Of a DNA stretch of 64,000 nucleotides, positions 17,127 to 26,465 are shown one piece after another. Within the stretch, counting starts at the first letter, position 1. Each line of letters starts with the position of its first letter. A program made the translations under genes and the position numbers. Origin of the DNA: Rufibacter immobilis (lineage in GTDB: Bacteria > Bacteroidota > Bacteroidia > Cytophagales > Hymenobacteraceae); contig NZ_RJJE01000017.1 in NCBI RefSeq assembly GCF_003721565.1, forward strand, positions 1,166,636 to 1,230,635, read 5' to 3'. The notes beneath the pieces were generated by a model, which worked only from the letters and a program-made list of their open reading frames with translations, was not told the DNA's origin and ran no database searches.

Positions 17127-20100
17127 ATGTCAGTTACAACTGTACAACCTTACAAACCGGTTAACCACATCCGCATTGTCACGGCCGCCTCTCTGTTTGA
17201 CGGCCACGATGCCTCTATCAATATCATGCGCCGCATCATTCAGGCATCGGGTGCCGAGGTGATTCACCTGGGCCACAACCGCTCGGTGCAGGAGATTGTG
17301 GACTGCGCCATTCAGGAAGATGCCCAGGCCATTGCCATCACCAGTTACCAGGGCGGGCACCTGGAGTACTTCAAATACATGTATGACCTGCTCAACGAGC
17401 GGGGCTGCGGCCACATCCGCATCTTCGGGGGTGGCGGCGGCGTGATTCTGCCCACTGAGATTGAGGAACTGCACGGCTACGGCATCGCGCGCATCTACTC
17501 CCCAGATGACGGACGCGCCATGGGCCTGCAAGGTATGATCAATGACATGCTGGAAAAATGCGACTTCCCCACGGGGCAGAACCTGAACGGCGAAGCAAAG
17601 CATGTGAAAGACAAAGACATCAAATCCATTGCCCGCCTTATTTCCGCCGCTGAGAACTTCCCGGAGGAATTTGCGAAGGTGAAGAAGCAGTTGTTATCTG
17701 GTGTTGAGCAACAACCCGCCACACAAACTACTCCGGTCCTAGGCATCACCGGAACCGGCGGGGCCGGAAAATCATCACTGGTAGATGAGCTGGTGCGCCG
17801 TTTCCTGCTGGATTTTCCGGAGAAAACCATAGCCATCATTTCCGTGGACCCTTCTAAGCGCAAAACGGGCGGTGCCCTGTTGGGCGATAGAATCCGGATG
17901 AACTCCATCAGCAACTCCCGCGTGTACATGCGCTCGCTGGCCACGCGCCAAAGCAACCTGGCCCTGAGCAAGTACGTGCAAGACGCCGTGGACGTGGTGA
18001 AGGCTGCCAACTTTGACTTGATCATCCTGGAGACCTCGGGCATTGGCCAGTCAGACACCGAGATTATTGAGCATTCAGACGCCAGCCTGTACGTGATGAC
18101 GCCTGAGTACGGCGCGGCTACGCAGCTGGAGAAAATTGACATGCTGGACTTCGCCGATATCATTGCCCTGAACAAGTTTGACAAGCGCGGGGCCCTGGAT
18201 GCGCTGCGCGACGTGAAGAAACAGTACAAGCGCAACCACCAGCTCTGGGACGTGTCTGATGACGAGATTCCCGTGTTCGGCACCATCGCCTCGCAGTTCA
18301 ACGACCCCGGCATGAACCGCCTGTACAAAGCCGTGATGGCAAAGGTGGCGGAGAAAACCGGAATTAACTTCAACTCTCAGATGCAGGTTTCCGGCGAGAT
18401 GTCTGAGAAAGTGTACATCATTCCGCCTAGCCGCACCCGCTACCTTTCTGAGATTGCTGAGAACAACCGCAGCTATGACAAATGGGTGCAGGACCAGGCG
18501 GCTATCGCGCAGAAACTGTACGGCATCCGGCAGTCTATTGAAGCCATTCAGGCCATTGAGGTAGAAGATAAAGACCGCTTGATCAAAGGATTGGAGTACG
18601 CCTATGAAGAAACTGCTTTAAAGCTGGACGGCCAGAACAAGAAGCTGCTGGAGCAATGGCCCGAGAAGCGTCAGAGCTACAAAAACGAGTTCTACGAGTT
18701 CAAGGTACGCGATAAGGTGCTGAAGGTGAAAACCCACACCACCAGCCTCTCCCACCTGGAAATCCCCAAAGTAGCCACCCCGCGCTATGAAGCCTGGGGC
18801 GACTTGCTCAAGTGGAACCTGCAGGAGAACGTACCGGGTGAGTTCCCGTACACCGCGGGCGTGTTCCCGTTCAAGCGCGAAGGCGAAGACCCTACCCGTA
18901 TGTTCGCGGGCGAAGGTGGGCCGGAGCGTACCAACCGCCGTTTCCACTACGTGAGCAAAGGCTTGCCGGCCAAGCGCCTCTCCACCGCGTTTGACTCCGT
19001 AACCCTGTATGGCGAAGACCCAGACTTACGCCCCGACATCTACGGCAAAATCGGGAACTCCGGGGTGAGCATCGCCTGCCTTGATGATGCCAAAAAACTG
19101 TATTCCGGGTTCAACCTGGCACACCCCATGACCTCGGTGTCCATGACCATCAACGGTCCGGCCGCCATTCTCACCGGGTTCTTCATGAACGCCGCCATTG
19201 ACCAGCAGTGCGAACTCTACATCAAAGAGAACGGGCTGGAAGCCGAGGTGGAAGCGCGAATAGAGGCTATTTTTCAGAAATCTGGCCAAAAACGTCCGCG
19301 TTACCAAGGCGAGCTCCCTGAAGGCAACGACGGTTTAGGCTTGATGCTCTTAGGCGTAACCGGCGACCAAGTGTTGCCCGCCGAGGTGTATGCGCAAATC
19401 AAAGAAAGAACCTTGGCATCGGTGCGCGGAACGGTGCAGGCCGATATCCTGAAAGAAGACCAGGCGCAGAACACCTGTATCTTCAGTACTGAATTCTCTT
19501 TGCGCTTGATGGGTGACGTACAGCAGTACTTCATTGACCACAACGTGCGCAACTTCTACTCGGTGTCTATTTCAGGCTACCATATTGCCGAGGCGGGCGC
19601 GAATCCTATTTCGCAATTGGCCTTCACGCTGGCGAACGGCTTCACCTTTGTGGAGTACTACGTGAGCCGCGGCATGGACATCAACGCCTTTGCGCCTAAC
19701 CTGAGTTTCTTCTTCTCCAACGGCATTGATCCTGAGTACGCAGTCATCGGCCGCGTGGCCAGAAGAATCTGGGCCAAAGCCATGAAGCTGAAATACGGCG
19801 CCAACGCCCGCTCGCAGATGTTGAAATATCATATCCAGACCTCGGGCCGCTCTCTGCACGCGCAGGAAATAGACTTCAACGACATCCGGACCACGCTGCA
19901 GGCGCTGTATGCCATCTATGACAACTGTAACAGCTTGCATACCAACGCCTATGACGAGGCCATCACCACGCCTACCGAGGCCAGCGTGCGCCGCGCCATG
20001 GCCATTCAGCTCATCATTAACCGGGAATTGGGCTTGGCTAAGAACGAGAACCCGCTCCAAGGTTCCTTCATCATTGAAGAACTGACCGATCTGGTAGAGG

Positions 20101-20525
20101 AAGCCGTATTGGCCGAGTTTGACCGCATCACAGAGCGCGGCGGCGTGTTAGGTGCCATGGAAACCATGTATCAGCGCGGCAAGATTCAGGAGGAAAGCCT
20201 GTACTACGAGACCCTGAAGCACACTGGCGAGTACCCTATCATTGGCGTGAATACTTTCCTAAGCAGCCAGGGCTCCCCTACTGTGATCCCGTCTGAGGTA
20301 ATCAGAGCCACGGAGGAAGAGAAACAATTCCAGATCTCCATGCTGCAAGAACTGCATACCCGCCACGCAGATTCTGCTCCGGCGCACCTGAAGCACCTGC
20401 AGGAAGTGGCCATCCAGAACGGCAACATCTTTGAGGCCATCATGGAAGTTTCTAAATACTGCTCTTTGGGCCAGATCACCAATGCCTTGTTTTCGGTGGG
20501 AGGTCAGTACCGCAGAAACATGTAA
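17127..20525 (+). CDS. icmF: Fused isobutyryl-CoA mutase/G-protein chaperone IcmF
   Basis: Adenosylcobalamin-dependent acyl-CoA mutase fused to its G-protein, 1132 residues. IcmF proteins interconvert isobutyryl- and n-butyryl-CoA, and some also act on pivalyl/isovaleryl-CoA. Domain order seen: B12-binding domain ([10 protein letters not shown], base-off His27; [12 protein letters not shown]), MeaI-like GTPase with Walker [13 protein letters not shown] near 205-216 and the NKFD guanine motif in ALNKFDKRG, a helical linker, then the mutase TIM-barrel from about 570 ([40 protein letters not shown]). The three-domain fusion separates it from methylmalonyl-CoA mutase subunits. Monocistronic; a palindromic element follows the stop. 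Confidence 0.95.
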   Translation: MSVTTVQPYKPVNHIRIVTAASLFDGHDASINIMRRIIQASGAEVIHLGHNRSVQEIVDCAIQEDAQAIAITSYQGGHLEYFKYMYDLLNERGCGHIRIFGGGGGVILPTEIEELHGYGIARIYSPDDGRAMGLQGMINDMLEKCDFPTGQNLNGEAKHVKDKDIKSIARLISAAENFPEEFAKVKKQLLSGVEQQPATQTTPVLGITGTGGAGKSSLVDELVRRFLLDFPEKTIAIISVDPSKRKTGGALLGDRIRMNSISNSRVYMRSLATRQSNLALSKYVQDAVDVVKAANFDLIILETSGIGQSDTEIIEHSDASLYVMTPEYGAATQLEKIDMLDFADIIALNKFDKRGALDALRDVKKQYKRNHQLWDVSDDEIPVFGTIASQFNDPGMNRLYKAVMAKVAEKTGINFNSQMQVSGEMSEKVYIIPPSRTRYLSEIAENNRSYDKWVQDQAAIAQKLYGIRQSIEAIQAIEVEDKDRLIKGLEYAYEETALKLDGQNKKLLEQWPEKRQSYKNEFYEFKVRDKVLKVKTHTTSLSHLEIPKVATPRYEAWGDLLKWNLQENVPGEFPYTAGVFPFKREGEDPTRMFAGEGGPERTNRRFHYVSKGLPAKRLSTAFDSVTLYGEDPDLRPDIYGKIGNSGVSIACLDDAKKLYSGFNLAHPMTSVSMTINGPAAILTGFFMNAAIDQQCELYIKENGLEAEVEARIEAIFQKSGQKRPRYQGELPEGNDGLGLMLLGVTGDQVLPAEVYAQIKERTLASVRGTVQADILKEDQAQNTCIFSTEFSLRLMGDVQQYFIDHNVRNFYSVSISGYHIAEAGANPISQLAFTLANGFTFVEYYVSRGMDINAFAPNLSFFFSNGIDPEYAVIGRVARRIWAKAMKLKYGANARSQMLKYHIQTSGRSLHAQEIDFNDIRTTLQALYAIYDNCNSLHTNAYDEAITTPTEASVRRAMAIQLIINRELGLAKNENPLQGSFIIEELTDLVEEAVLAEFDRITERGGVLGAMETMYQRGKIQEESLYYETLKHTGEYPIIGVNTFLSSQGSPTVIPSEVIRATEEEKQFQISMLQELHTRHADSAPAHLKHLQEVAIQNGNIFEAIMEVSKYCSLGQITNALFSVGGQYRRNM

Positions 20526-20547
20526 TTATGACGGCTCTGAGTGAAGA

Positions 20548-20585
20548 CGTTTTAGTGCATTTTTAGAAAAAGGAGCCCCTAAACG
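20548..20585. repeat. Dispersed palindromic element, degenerate left arm
   Basis: The left arm is cgttttagtgcattttt and the right arm aaaaaggagcccctaaacg; only the right arm fits the consensus. It lies just after icmF and is followed by a T-rich stretch, so it may help end that transcript. Confidence 0.75.
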
Positions 20586-20720
20586 GGTTCCTTTTTCTTT
20601 TTAACCCTTTGGCTAACAAGATAATGTTGCTTTCACCTAATGTTAAAATTTTGGTAATGTAGATCCAGAACGAATAGCAGAATTTTGCGTTATCAATATA
20701 AACCATCAAAGCTGCTCGCC

Positions 20721-20849
20721 ATGAAAAAACTCGCCGCCTTCTCCTCTATTTTCGCCCTGGGTGCCCTGGGTATCTGGGTTTCTTCCCTGCTATCGCCGCA
20801 CAATCTCAGCGTTGATCTCTCAGATGAGGACATCCATCTTTACCTCTAA
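20721..20849 (+). CDS. Possible 42-residue small membrane or exported peptide
   Basis: A short frame, ATG at 20721 to TAA at 20849. It starts MKKLAAFSSIFALGALGIWV, a basic start plus hydrophobic helix like a signal peptide or single-pass anchor, then a short acidic tail (VDLSDEDIHLYL). A GC-rich hairpin follows within 30 bp (20876-20891), giving it a terminator of its own. No family recognised. The polar/hydrophobic/acidic build and clean flanks favour a real gene; conservation in relatives would settle it. Confidence 0.5.
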   Translation: MKKLAAFSSIFALGALGIWVSSLLSPHNLSVDLSDEDIHLYL

Positions 20850-20875
20850 GAACCACCTGCCCCACCACCATCTGT

Positions 20876-20891
20876 CCCCGCCCCGGCGGGG
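20876..20891 (+). terminator. GC-rich hairpin after the small peptide gene
   Basis: Arms ccccgcc and ggcgggg with a 2-nt loop, followed by attgctgtttt. Likely a weak intrinsic terminator. Confidence 0.55.
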
Positions 20892-20953
20892 ATTGCTGTT
20901 TTAGCCCCATCCTTTTCAGAATAGAAACCGTACCTTTAGGCAAAAAATAAACT

Positions 20954-21574
20954 ATGGAATTAAAAGACCTTTCGCAGAAGATCAGTTACATCATTGGCAG
21001 AGACATGGCCGGCAACTTCAAAAAGCAGGGCATTGACATTATACCAGAAGCCTTACTTGAAGGCTTGAAGGATGCCATGGGGGGCCAGGCCTCACAACTG
21101 AGCCAGGAGGAAGTACAGTCTTCAATGATGCAGCTTCAGTTACAGATGCAACAGAAACAGCAGGAAATGGCCGGAGAGTCGGGCAAGAGAAATAAAGAAG
21201 AAGGCGAAGCTTTCCTGCAGGAAAATAAAGGAAAAGAGGGCGTGAAAACCCTGCCAAGCGGCCTGCAGTACGAGGTACTGGAAAGCGGCTCCGGCAAAAC
21301 CCCAGGCAGAAGCTCCAACGTGACCACCCACTACCACGGCACGCTCATTGACGGCACCGTGTTTGATTCTTCCTATGAGCGCGGTGAGCCCGCTACGTTC
21401 CCCGTGAACGGCGTGATTGCCGGCTGGACCGAAGCCCTGCAACTCATGAAAGAAGGCGACAAGTGGAGACTGTACATCCCCGGCGACCTGGCCTACGGTT
21501 CCCGCGGCGCCGGTGCAGACATTGGCCCCAACGCCACCCTTATCTTTGACGTGGAGCTGCTGCAGGTGCACTAG
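20954..21574 (+). CDS. FKBP-type peptidyl-prolyl cis-trans isomerase (FklB/Mip type)
   Basis: 206 residues. The N-terminal dimerisation part (ELKDLSQKISYIIGRDMAGN, then a long Gln/Glu-rich helix) is typical of FklB/FkpA/Mip proteins. The C-terminal FKBP domain from about residue 100 holds VTTHYHGTLIDGTVFDSSYE, GWTEALQLMKEGDKWRLYIP and YGSRGAGADIGPNATLIFDV. No signal peptide, so probably cytoplasmic like FklB rather than periplasmic. It catalyses proline isomerisation during folding. Single gene with a strong hairpin after it. Confidence 0.93.
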   Translation: MELKDLSQKISYIIGRDMAGNFKKQGIDIIPEALLEGLKDAMGGQASQLSQEEVQSSMMQLQLQMQQKQQEMAGESGKRNKEEGEAFLQENKGKEGVKTLPSGLQYEVLESGSGKTPGRSSNVTTHYHGTLIDGTVFDSSYERGEPATFPVNGVIAGWTEALQLMKEGDKWRLYIPGDLAYGSRGAGADIGPNATLIFDVELLQVH

Positions 21575-21595
21575 TAGCTTTTGCTACATATAAAT

Positions 21596-21630
21596 AAAGC
21601 GGCCGTCCTTCTTGAAAGGGCGGCCGCTTT
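21596..21630. terminator. Bidirectional terminator between fklB-like gene and STAS-like gene
   Basis: Hairpin aaagcggccgtcctt / aaagggcggccgcttt (one bulge), about 20 bp after the FKBP stop and between convergent genes. Confidence 0.8.
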
Positions 21631-21643
21631 GTCATATTTTGAT

Positions 21644-22060
21644 TCAATGGTTTGAAGCTTCGTGCACCAGCCAGTGCAGGGCTTCCTCTATACTGGTAAA
21701 ATAATTTATATTTACCTGATACTCCTGATGACCGGCCCTGAGCAGCGAATAGTCATTAATCATGTCTTGGTAGTTCTCTTCGCTCATAACATAGGCCACC
21801 TGTTTCTCCTCCAGCAGGAAATGGTTCGCCTCATTCTGCAATTGGGATTTAAGCCATTCCTCGGCCTCTGCCGAAACAAAGCCCCGGGAGGAGGTATTGA
21901 TCAGGCATCGGTTTAACCGGCGTTTCTGAATCAGGTTTCCAACTGCCCTATACCCTTCCTGAAACTCTGGCAATGATACCGCCCTCTGCCAGTCTAAGAT
22001 GGCCACCTGTTGGGTATCGTCTAATGAAACGTTGTACATATCTGTCTTCATTTCCGACAT
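21644..22060 (-). CDS. STAS/SpoIIAA-like hypothetical protein
   Basis: 138 residues from the ATG at 22060; the longer frame opens with TTG at 22084. The chosen ATG has an agagg stretch about 12 nt upstream. The pattern is beta-alpha: QQVAILDWQRAVSLPEFQEG, then RRLNRCLINTSSRGFVSAEA, VAYVMSEENYQDM and a closing YFTSIEEALHWLVHE, resembling small SpoIIAA/STAS-like regulators in Bacteroidetes. This resemblance is from pattern only. No known catalytic residues; possibly a stress or signalling adaptor. Convergent to the FKBP gene, monocistronic. Confidence 0.7.
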   Translation of the reverse strand: MSEMKTDMYNVSLDDTQQVAILDWQRAVSLPEFQEGYRAVGNLIQKRRLNRCLINTSSRGFVSAEAEEWLKSQLQNEANHFLLEEKQVAYVMSEENYQDMINDYSLLRAGHQEYQVNINYFTSIEEALHWLVHEASNH

Positions 22061-22431
22061 TTTCAATAAGAATCCTCTATCCAATTGACTTTGTTGATGG
22101 TGTGCAGGTCTGTTCTTTCCGCTGCTGTCACCCTAATTTACCCATTACTCTCTATCTCTACAAAACCGCTAGAGATTAAGTATGAATAGTCCTATTCCTG
22201 TTTCCGGCCTGCTGTTAATCCGCTCCTATATGATTAAAAGGGGCTTACGAACTGATTTCCGGAAAATAAAATAAAGAAGCAATGTGCTGGTAATTACGGT
22301 ACGCCTGCTAAATTTGGCGCCGCTTTCAGAAGTTCTTTTTTCTGAGACACATGGAACCCTGGCCCAACAACTAAACGTGCCAAATACCTGTTTAAGGAAA
22401 AGCTTCTGGAAAGGTTAACTATCTATGACCT
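22061..22431. other. Divergent intergenic region upstream of kup, 371 bp
   Basis: Holds a perfect -7 element TAAATTTG at 22309-22316 on the plus strand, which would give a leader of roughly 110 nt for kup, including a small stem cagaag..cttttttctg near 22327. I looked for a riboswitch-like fold ahead of the potassium transporter and saw none that is convincing. Confidence 0.5.
22309..22316 (+). promoter_or_regulatory. Candidate -7 promoter element of kup
   Basis: TAAATTTG fits TAnnTTTG of the Bacteroidetes housekeeping sigma factor. The -33 box at the right distance is weak (GCTG). Confidence 0.45.
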
Positions 22432-24381
22432 ATGAACAACAATAGCCATGCCGCCCACCGTGTCTCAGGGGCCGGCTTACTTATCGCGTTGGGAATCATC
22501 TACGGCGATATAGGCACCTCCCCCCTGTATGTGATGAAAGCCATCATAGGGGCCACTCCCATCAACTCAACCCTAGTGTACGGCGGCATTTCCTGCGTGA
22601 TCTGGACCTTAACGCTGCAAACCACCATCAAGTATGTGGTGCTCACGCTGCAGGCCGACAACAAGGGTGAAGGCGGTATCTTCTCGCTGTACGCTTTGGT
22701 GCGCCGGCATGCCAAATGGCTCACGGTTCCGGCTATCATTGGCGGGAGCGCGCTGCTGGCCGACGGGATCATCACGCCGCCTATCTCCGTTTCTTCGGCG
22801 GTGGAGGGGCTTGAGATTCTGTACCCGCACATTCCCACCGTTCCCATTGTGATCTGCATCCTCACGGTGCTTTTCCTGATGCAGAGCTTCGGGACGCAGA
22901 TTGTGGGCAAAGCGTTTGGGCCGGTTATGTTTCTATGGTTCACGATGCTCGCGGCACTGGGCGTAATGTCTGTGGTGGCGCACCCTGAGGTTCTGAAAGC
23001 GTTTAACCCTTACTATGCCTATAATTTGCTGGTGAATTACCCGGGCGGATTCTGGCTTCTGGGAGCGGTGTTTCTCTGTACCACCGGGGCTGAGGCACTG
23101 TACTCAGACTTGGGCCACTGCGGCCGGGGCAACATCCGGATCAGTTGGGCTTTTGTAAAGACCTGCCTTCTGCTCAATTACCTGGGGCAGGGCGCCTGGT
23201 TGATGCAATACGAGGGGAAATACCTGACCAGCCTTTCGGCCACCAATCCTTTCTATGGCATCATGCCGGAATGGTTTCTCATCTTCGGGATTATCATTGC
23301 CACCATTGCGGCCGTTATTGCCAGCCAGGCCCTTATCACGGGCTCGTTCACGCTCATCGGCGAAGCCATCCGGCTGAACATGTGGCCCAAGGTGCGCCTC
23401 ATCTACCCTACCAACGTGAAGGGACAATTGTACGTGCCCAGCATTAACTGGCTCCTGCTGTTTGGCTGCATTAGCGTGGTGCTGTACTTCAAGAAGTCTG
23501 AGAACATGGAGGCGGCGTACGGTCTGGCCATTACCATGACCATGCTCATGACCACCACCCTGCTTTGCTATTACCTCATTGCCAAACGCGTGGCCAAGAT
23601 ATGGGTGTTCCTTTTCCTGCTGGTGTACCTCACCATTGAGGGCTCTTTCCTGGTTGCCAACCTCATCAAATTCCCGCACGGGGGCTGGGTTTCGTTGGCC
23701 ATTGGGTTCCTCCTGATTTCTATCATGTACATCTGGCTCAGGGCCTACTACATCAAACGTCGCTTAACCGAGTACGTGAAGCTGACCGATTACGTGCCTA
23801 TGCTGCGTGAACTGAGCGAGGATGAATCTATCCCGAAATACTCCACGCACCTGGTGTTCATGACCAGTGCCGAACGGTCTACGGAGATAGAATCCAAGAT
23901 CATCTACTCTATCTTCCAGAAGCGCCCCAAACGCGCCGACATCTATTGGTTTATCCACGTGAACACCGTAGACGAGCCGTACACCATGGAGTACAAGGTG
24001 AAAGTGCTGGCCAGCCAGGATGTGGTCCGGATTGACTTCAACCTTGGGTTCAGGGTGGAGCAGCGCATTAACCTGTTCTTCCGGAAAGTGGTGGAGGACC
24101 TGGTGAACAACGGAGAAGTTGACATTACCAGCCGCTACAGCTCTTTGAACAAACAGAACGTGATTGGTGATTTCCGGTTTGTGGTGCTGGAGAAGTTCCT
24201 GAGCTACGAGAACGACCTTCCTTTCTGGGAGAACACCATCATGCAGTCTTACTTCAACATCAAGCAATACACCGCCTCTGAAGGCAAATGGTTCGGGTTG
24301 GACACCAGCTCGGTAAAAGTGGAGAAAGTGCCGCTCATCATCAAGCCGGCCCGCGAGATGGAACTGAAACGCATTGGGTAA
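22432..24381 (+). CDS. kup: KUP/HAK/KT family potassium uptake protein
   Basis: Secondary K+ transporter (probably K+/H+ symport), 649 residues with about 12 membrane segments and a soluble C-terminal part of roughly 190 residues. The family hallmark GIIYGDIGTSPLYVMKAI is at residues 19-36, followed by TLQTTIKYVVLTLQADNKGE and GEGGIFSLYALVRRHAKW. The cytosolic end includes HLVFMTSAERSTEIESKIIY. Length agrees with E. coli Kup (622). Single gene ending in a compound hairpin region. Confidence 0.96.
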   Translation: MNNNSHAAHRVSGAGLLIALGIIYGDIGTSPLYVMKAIIGATPINSTLVYGGISCVIWTLTLQTTIKYVVLTLQADNKGEGGIFSLYALVRRHAKWLTVPAIIGGSALLADGIITPPISVSSAVEGLEILYPHIPTVPIVICILTVLFLMQSFGTQIVGKAFGPVMFLWFTMLAALGVMSVVAHPEVLKAFNPYYAYNLLVNYPGGFWLLGAVFLCTTGAEALYSDLGHCGRGNIRISWAFVKTCLLLNYLGQGAWLMQYEGKYLTSLSATNPFYGIMPEWFLIFGIIIATIAAVIASQALITGSFTLIGEAIRLNMWPKVRLIYPTNVKGQLYVPSINWLLLFGCISVVLYFKKSENMEAAYGLAITMTMLMTTTLLCYYLIAKRVAKIWVFLFLLVYLTIEGSFLVANLIKFPHGGWVSLAIGFLLISIMYIWLRAYYIKRRLTEYVKLTDYVPMLRELSEDESIPKYSTHLVFMTSAERSTEIESKIIYSIFQKRPKRADIYWFIHVNTVDEPYTMEYKVKVLASQDVVRIDFNLGFRVEQRINLFFRKVVEDLVNNGEVDITSRYSSLNKQNVIGDFRFVVLEKFLSYENDLPFWENTIMQSYFNIKQYTASEGKWFGLDTSSVKVEKVPLIIKPAREMELKRIG

Positions 24382-24411
24382 CACGTATACCGTTCCGAAG
24401 CTTCTTCTTTC

Positions 24412-24434
24412 CGTTTAGGGGCTCTTTTTCCAGA
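24412..24434. repeat. Left half of a dispersed palindromic element
   Basis: cgtttaggggctctttttcc directly abuts a separate 26-bp hairpin instead of its own right arm. It looks like a copy split or truncated by that hairpin. Confidence 0.7.
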
Positions 24435-24492
24435 AAAATGCCTAAAACAGAAAGGCCACCTTTGCAGGTGGCCTTTCTGTTTTAGGCATTTT
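24435..24492. terminator. Perfect 26-bp hairpin, bidirectional terminator
   Basis: Arms 24435-24460 and 24467-24492 are perfect complements (core ggccacc / ggtggcc, outer aaaatgcctaaaacag), loop tttgca, with A/T ends on both sides. It lies between convergent kup and the M61 gene, embedded between two palindromic-element copies. Confidence 0.85.
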
Positions 24493-24501
24493 AATAAAAG
24501 C

Positions 24502-24539
24502 TAGTTTAGGGCAGATTTAGAAAAAAGAGCCCCTAAACG
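24502..24539. repeat. Dispersed palindromic element, degenerate left arm
   Basis: The left arm is tagtttagggcagatttag and the right arm aaaaaagagcccctaaacg. Same asymmetric variant as at 20548, 55514 and 57258. Confidence 0.75.
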
Positions 24540-24541
24540 CT

Positions 24542-26344
24542 TTATTTTGCACTAGTCCATTTGAGGTAGTTTTTCTTTTGGGCATCGGTGGCGGTGGGTG
24601 CCAGATCTGCCCGGTATTTCAGGGTCTGGTCTTTGAGGAGTGTCACCGGAAGGATAGACAACTGCCCGCCTCTGCTGATGAGCAATTCCAGCACATCGCC
24701 CACGGCGTAGGCCGGCACCTGACGGTTAATATCATCGGTTACGCGGTAGCCGTTCATGGCAATGATTTCATCGTTCACGTTGAGGCCCGCCTGCCAGGCG
24801 CTTCCGTTGCGGGTCACGGAGGTCACCATGGGGCGGCCGCTGGCGGTGGAAATGCCGGCACCCAACAGGGGTTCATTGGTGGTTTTGTTCAGGTCGGTGA
24901 GGGTGATGCCCACGTTGCCCAGAAATGCATTATAGTCTGGGGTTTCTTTGCCGTACACGTACCGCTGGAAGAAATCATTCATGGAGCGGCCGGTGAATTT
25001 CTCAATGCCTTCCTGAAACTCTTTGTCAGTGAAGCCACGCTTCTTCTTTTTGTAGTACTCCTCATAGAGCGCTTTGAGGGCATCGTCCAGCGATTTGGTA
25101 CCGTTGGTGGCTTTCAGAATCTCAGTGTCCAGAAGCATGCCCAGAAGAGCTCCTTTGCTGTAGTAAGATAAATGCGTGTTGTAAGAGTTCTCATCTGGGC
25201 GGTATTGCTTGATCCAGGCGTCAAAGCTGGACTGCGCCGCAGAGACAACCTTGTTGCCCGGCGTGTTCTCCACGCTGGTGATGCTGCTGGCAATTTTGTC
25301 CAGGTGCTCCCGCTCTGAGGTGAAGCCCGCACGGCGCATGATCACGTCTGCGTAGTAGGTGGTGAAGCCTTCAGACACCCACAGCATGTGCGAGTAGTTC
25401 TCCTGGTTGTAGTCAAACGGCCCCAGGGCGATGGGGCGCAGGCGCTTCACATTCCAGAGGTGGAAGTATTCATGGGCCACCAGGTTCAGGAAGCCTTTGT
25501 AGCCTCGTTCGGTGCCGTAAGCCGTGCGGGTGGCGTGCAAGGTGGTGGAGTTAAGGTGCTCCAGCCCGCCGCCGCCGGCCGGCAGGTTATGGACAATGAA
25601 CAGGTAGTAATTGAGGGGCAGTTCTCCAAATACCTTTGTAGCCTCCTCGGTGACCTTCTTCATATCGGCTGTGAGGCGGGCCGGGTCGTAGTTGGCTTCA
25701 CCGTACATGGCCACCTCATGCTTCACGCCGTTGCTCTCAAAGGAAAGGATCTCGTGGTTGCCAATCTCAATGGGAGAATCGGCGAGTACGTCATAGTTGG
25801 GGGCTTTGTAGGTGAATGCCTGCCCGCTTACCGGCGGCAAACCCGTAGAGACTTTGCTCCAGCCTTTGAAAGGAACCACGGTTAAGGTTGAAGGCAGGTC
25901 TTTGTGGCCTTCAGGGTACATGAACACGCTGGTTCCGTTCAGGTAACCGTGGCTGGCATCTATGAAACTGGTGCGCACGCTTAGCTCAAAGGCGTATACC
26001 TTGTACTTCACGGTCACGTCTTTGCCGCCGTGGGCCACGCGCCAGGTGTTTTTATCGGTCTTGAAGGAATTAACCCGGCTATTGCCTACGTAGGCTTCAA
26101 AAGCCTCCACGTTTTTAGGGAACTCCCTGATAAGGTAAGAACCGGGAGCCCACACGGGCATGGTCACGTCCAGGTTTTTCCCCTTGAAGCCCTGAAGCCG
26201 CATTTCCACCTCAAAATAGTGGGTGTGCGGCTCCGGCATAGAGAGACGGTAGGAAAGCGAGGGCGCCGCAAACGCGGAAGAAGAGAGAGCCAGTGCCAGC
26301 AGCAAGAGCACTCCCCACGCCCTTGAACAAATGGTTTTCTGCAT
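24542..26344 (-). CDS. M61 family metallopeptidase with PDZ domain
   Basis: Glycyl-aminopeptidase-like zinc protease, 600 residues from the ATG at 26344 (MQKTICSRAWGVLLLLALAL, signal peptide). The frame extends upstream to a TTG at 26452, but that would bury the signal peptide. Zinc site HEYFH at residues 291-295 in LVAHEYFHLWNVKRLRP, third ligand in WVSEGFTTYYAD. A C-terminal PDZ domain lies around GRPMVTSVTRNGSAWQAGLN. Exported, probably periplasmic. Divergent from the NlpC/P60 gene with about 120 bp between the starts. Confidence 0.93.
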   Translation of the reverse strand: MQKTICSRAWGVLLLLALALSSSAFAAPSLSYRLSMPEPHTHYFEVEMRLQGFKGKNLDVTMPVWAPGSYLIREFPKNVEAFEAYVGNSRVNSFKTDKNTWRVAHGGKDVTVKYKVYAFELSVRTSFIDASHGYLNGTSVFMYPEGHKDLPSTLTVVPFKGWSKVSTGLPPVSGQAFTYKAPNYDVLADSPIEIGNHEILSFESNGVKHEVAMYGEANYDPARLTADMKKVTEEATKVFGELPLNYYLFIVHNLPAGGGGLEHLNSTTLHATRTAYGTERGYKGFLNLVAHEYFHLWNVKRLRPIALGPFDYNQENYSHMLWVSEGFTTYYADVIMRRAGFTSEREHLDKIASSITSVENTPGNKVVSAAQSSFDAWIKQYRPDENSYNTHLSYYSKGALLGMLLDTEILKATNGTKSLDDALKALYEEYYKKKKRGFTDKEFQEGIEKFTGRSMNDFFQRYVYGKETPDYNAFLGNVGITLTDLNKTTNEPLLGAGISTASGRPMVTSVTRNGSAWQAGLNVNDEIIAMNGYRVTDDINRQVPAYAVGDVLELLISRGGQLSILPVTLLKDQTLKYRADLAPTATDAQKKNYLKWTSAK

Positions 26345-26465
26345 AGGGTTGTTGTAAGAGTTTGGGTTAAAATCTAATAATACAGCTAAAAAGAGTTTAT
26401 TCCAAAGAGTGATGAGTAAGTAACCACTACCCAAGCGGGGCACGTATGCCAAAGAAAATGCCTTT

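Noticed and set aside
17495-18373. 292-codon minus-strand frame inside icmF
   Set aside because: Antisense shadow of the B12/G-protein region; no signal or domain.
22317-22431. Riboswitch (for example c-di-AMP type) in the kup leader
   Set aside because: Only a small stem is seen; no conserved core or terminator/antiterminator pair.
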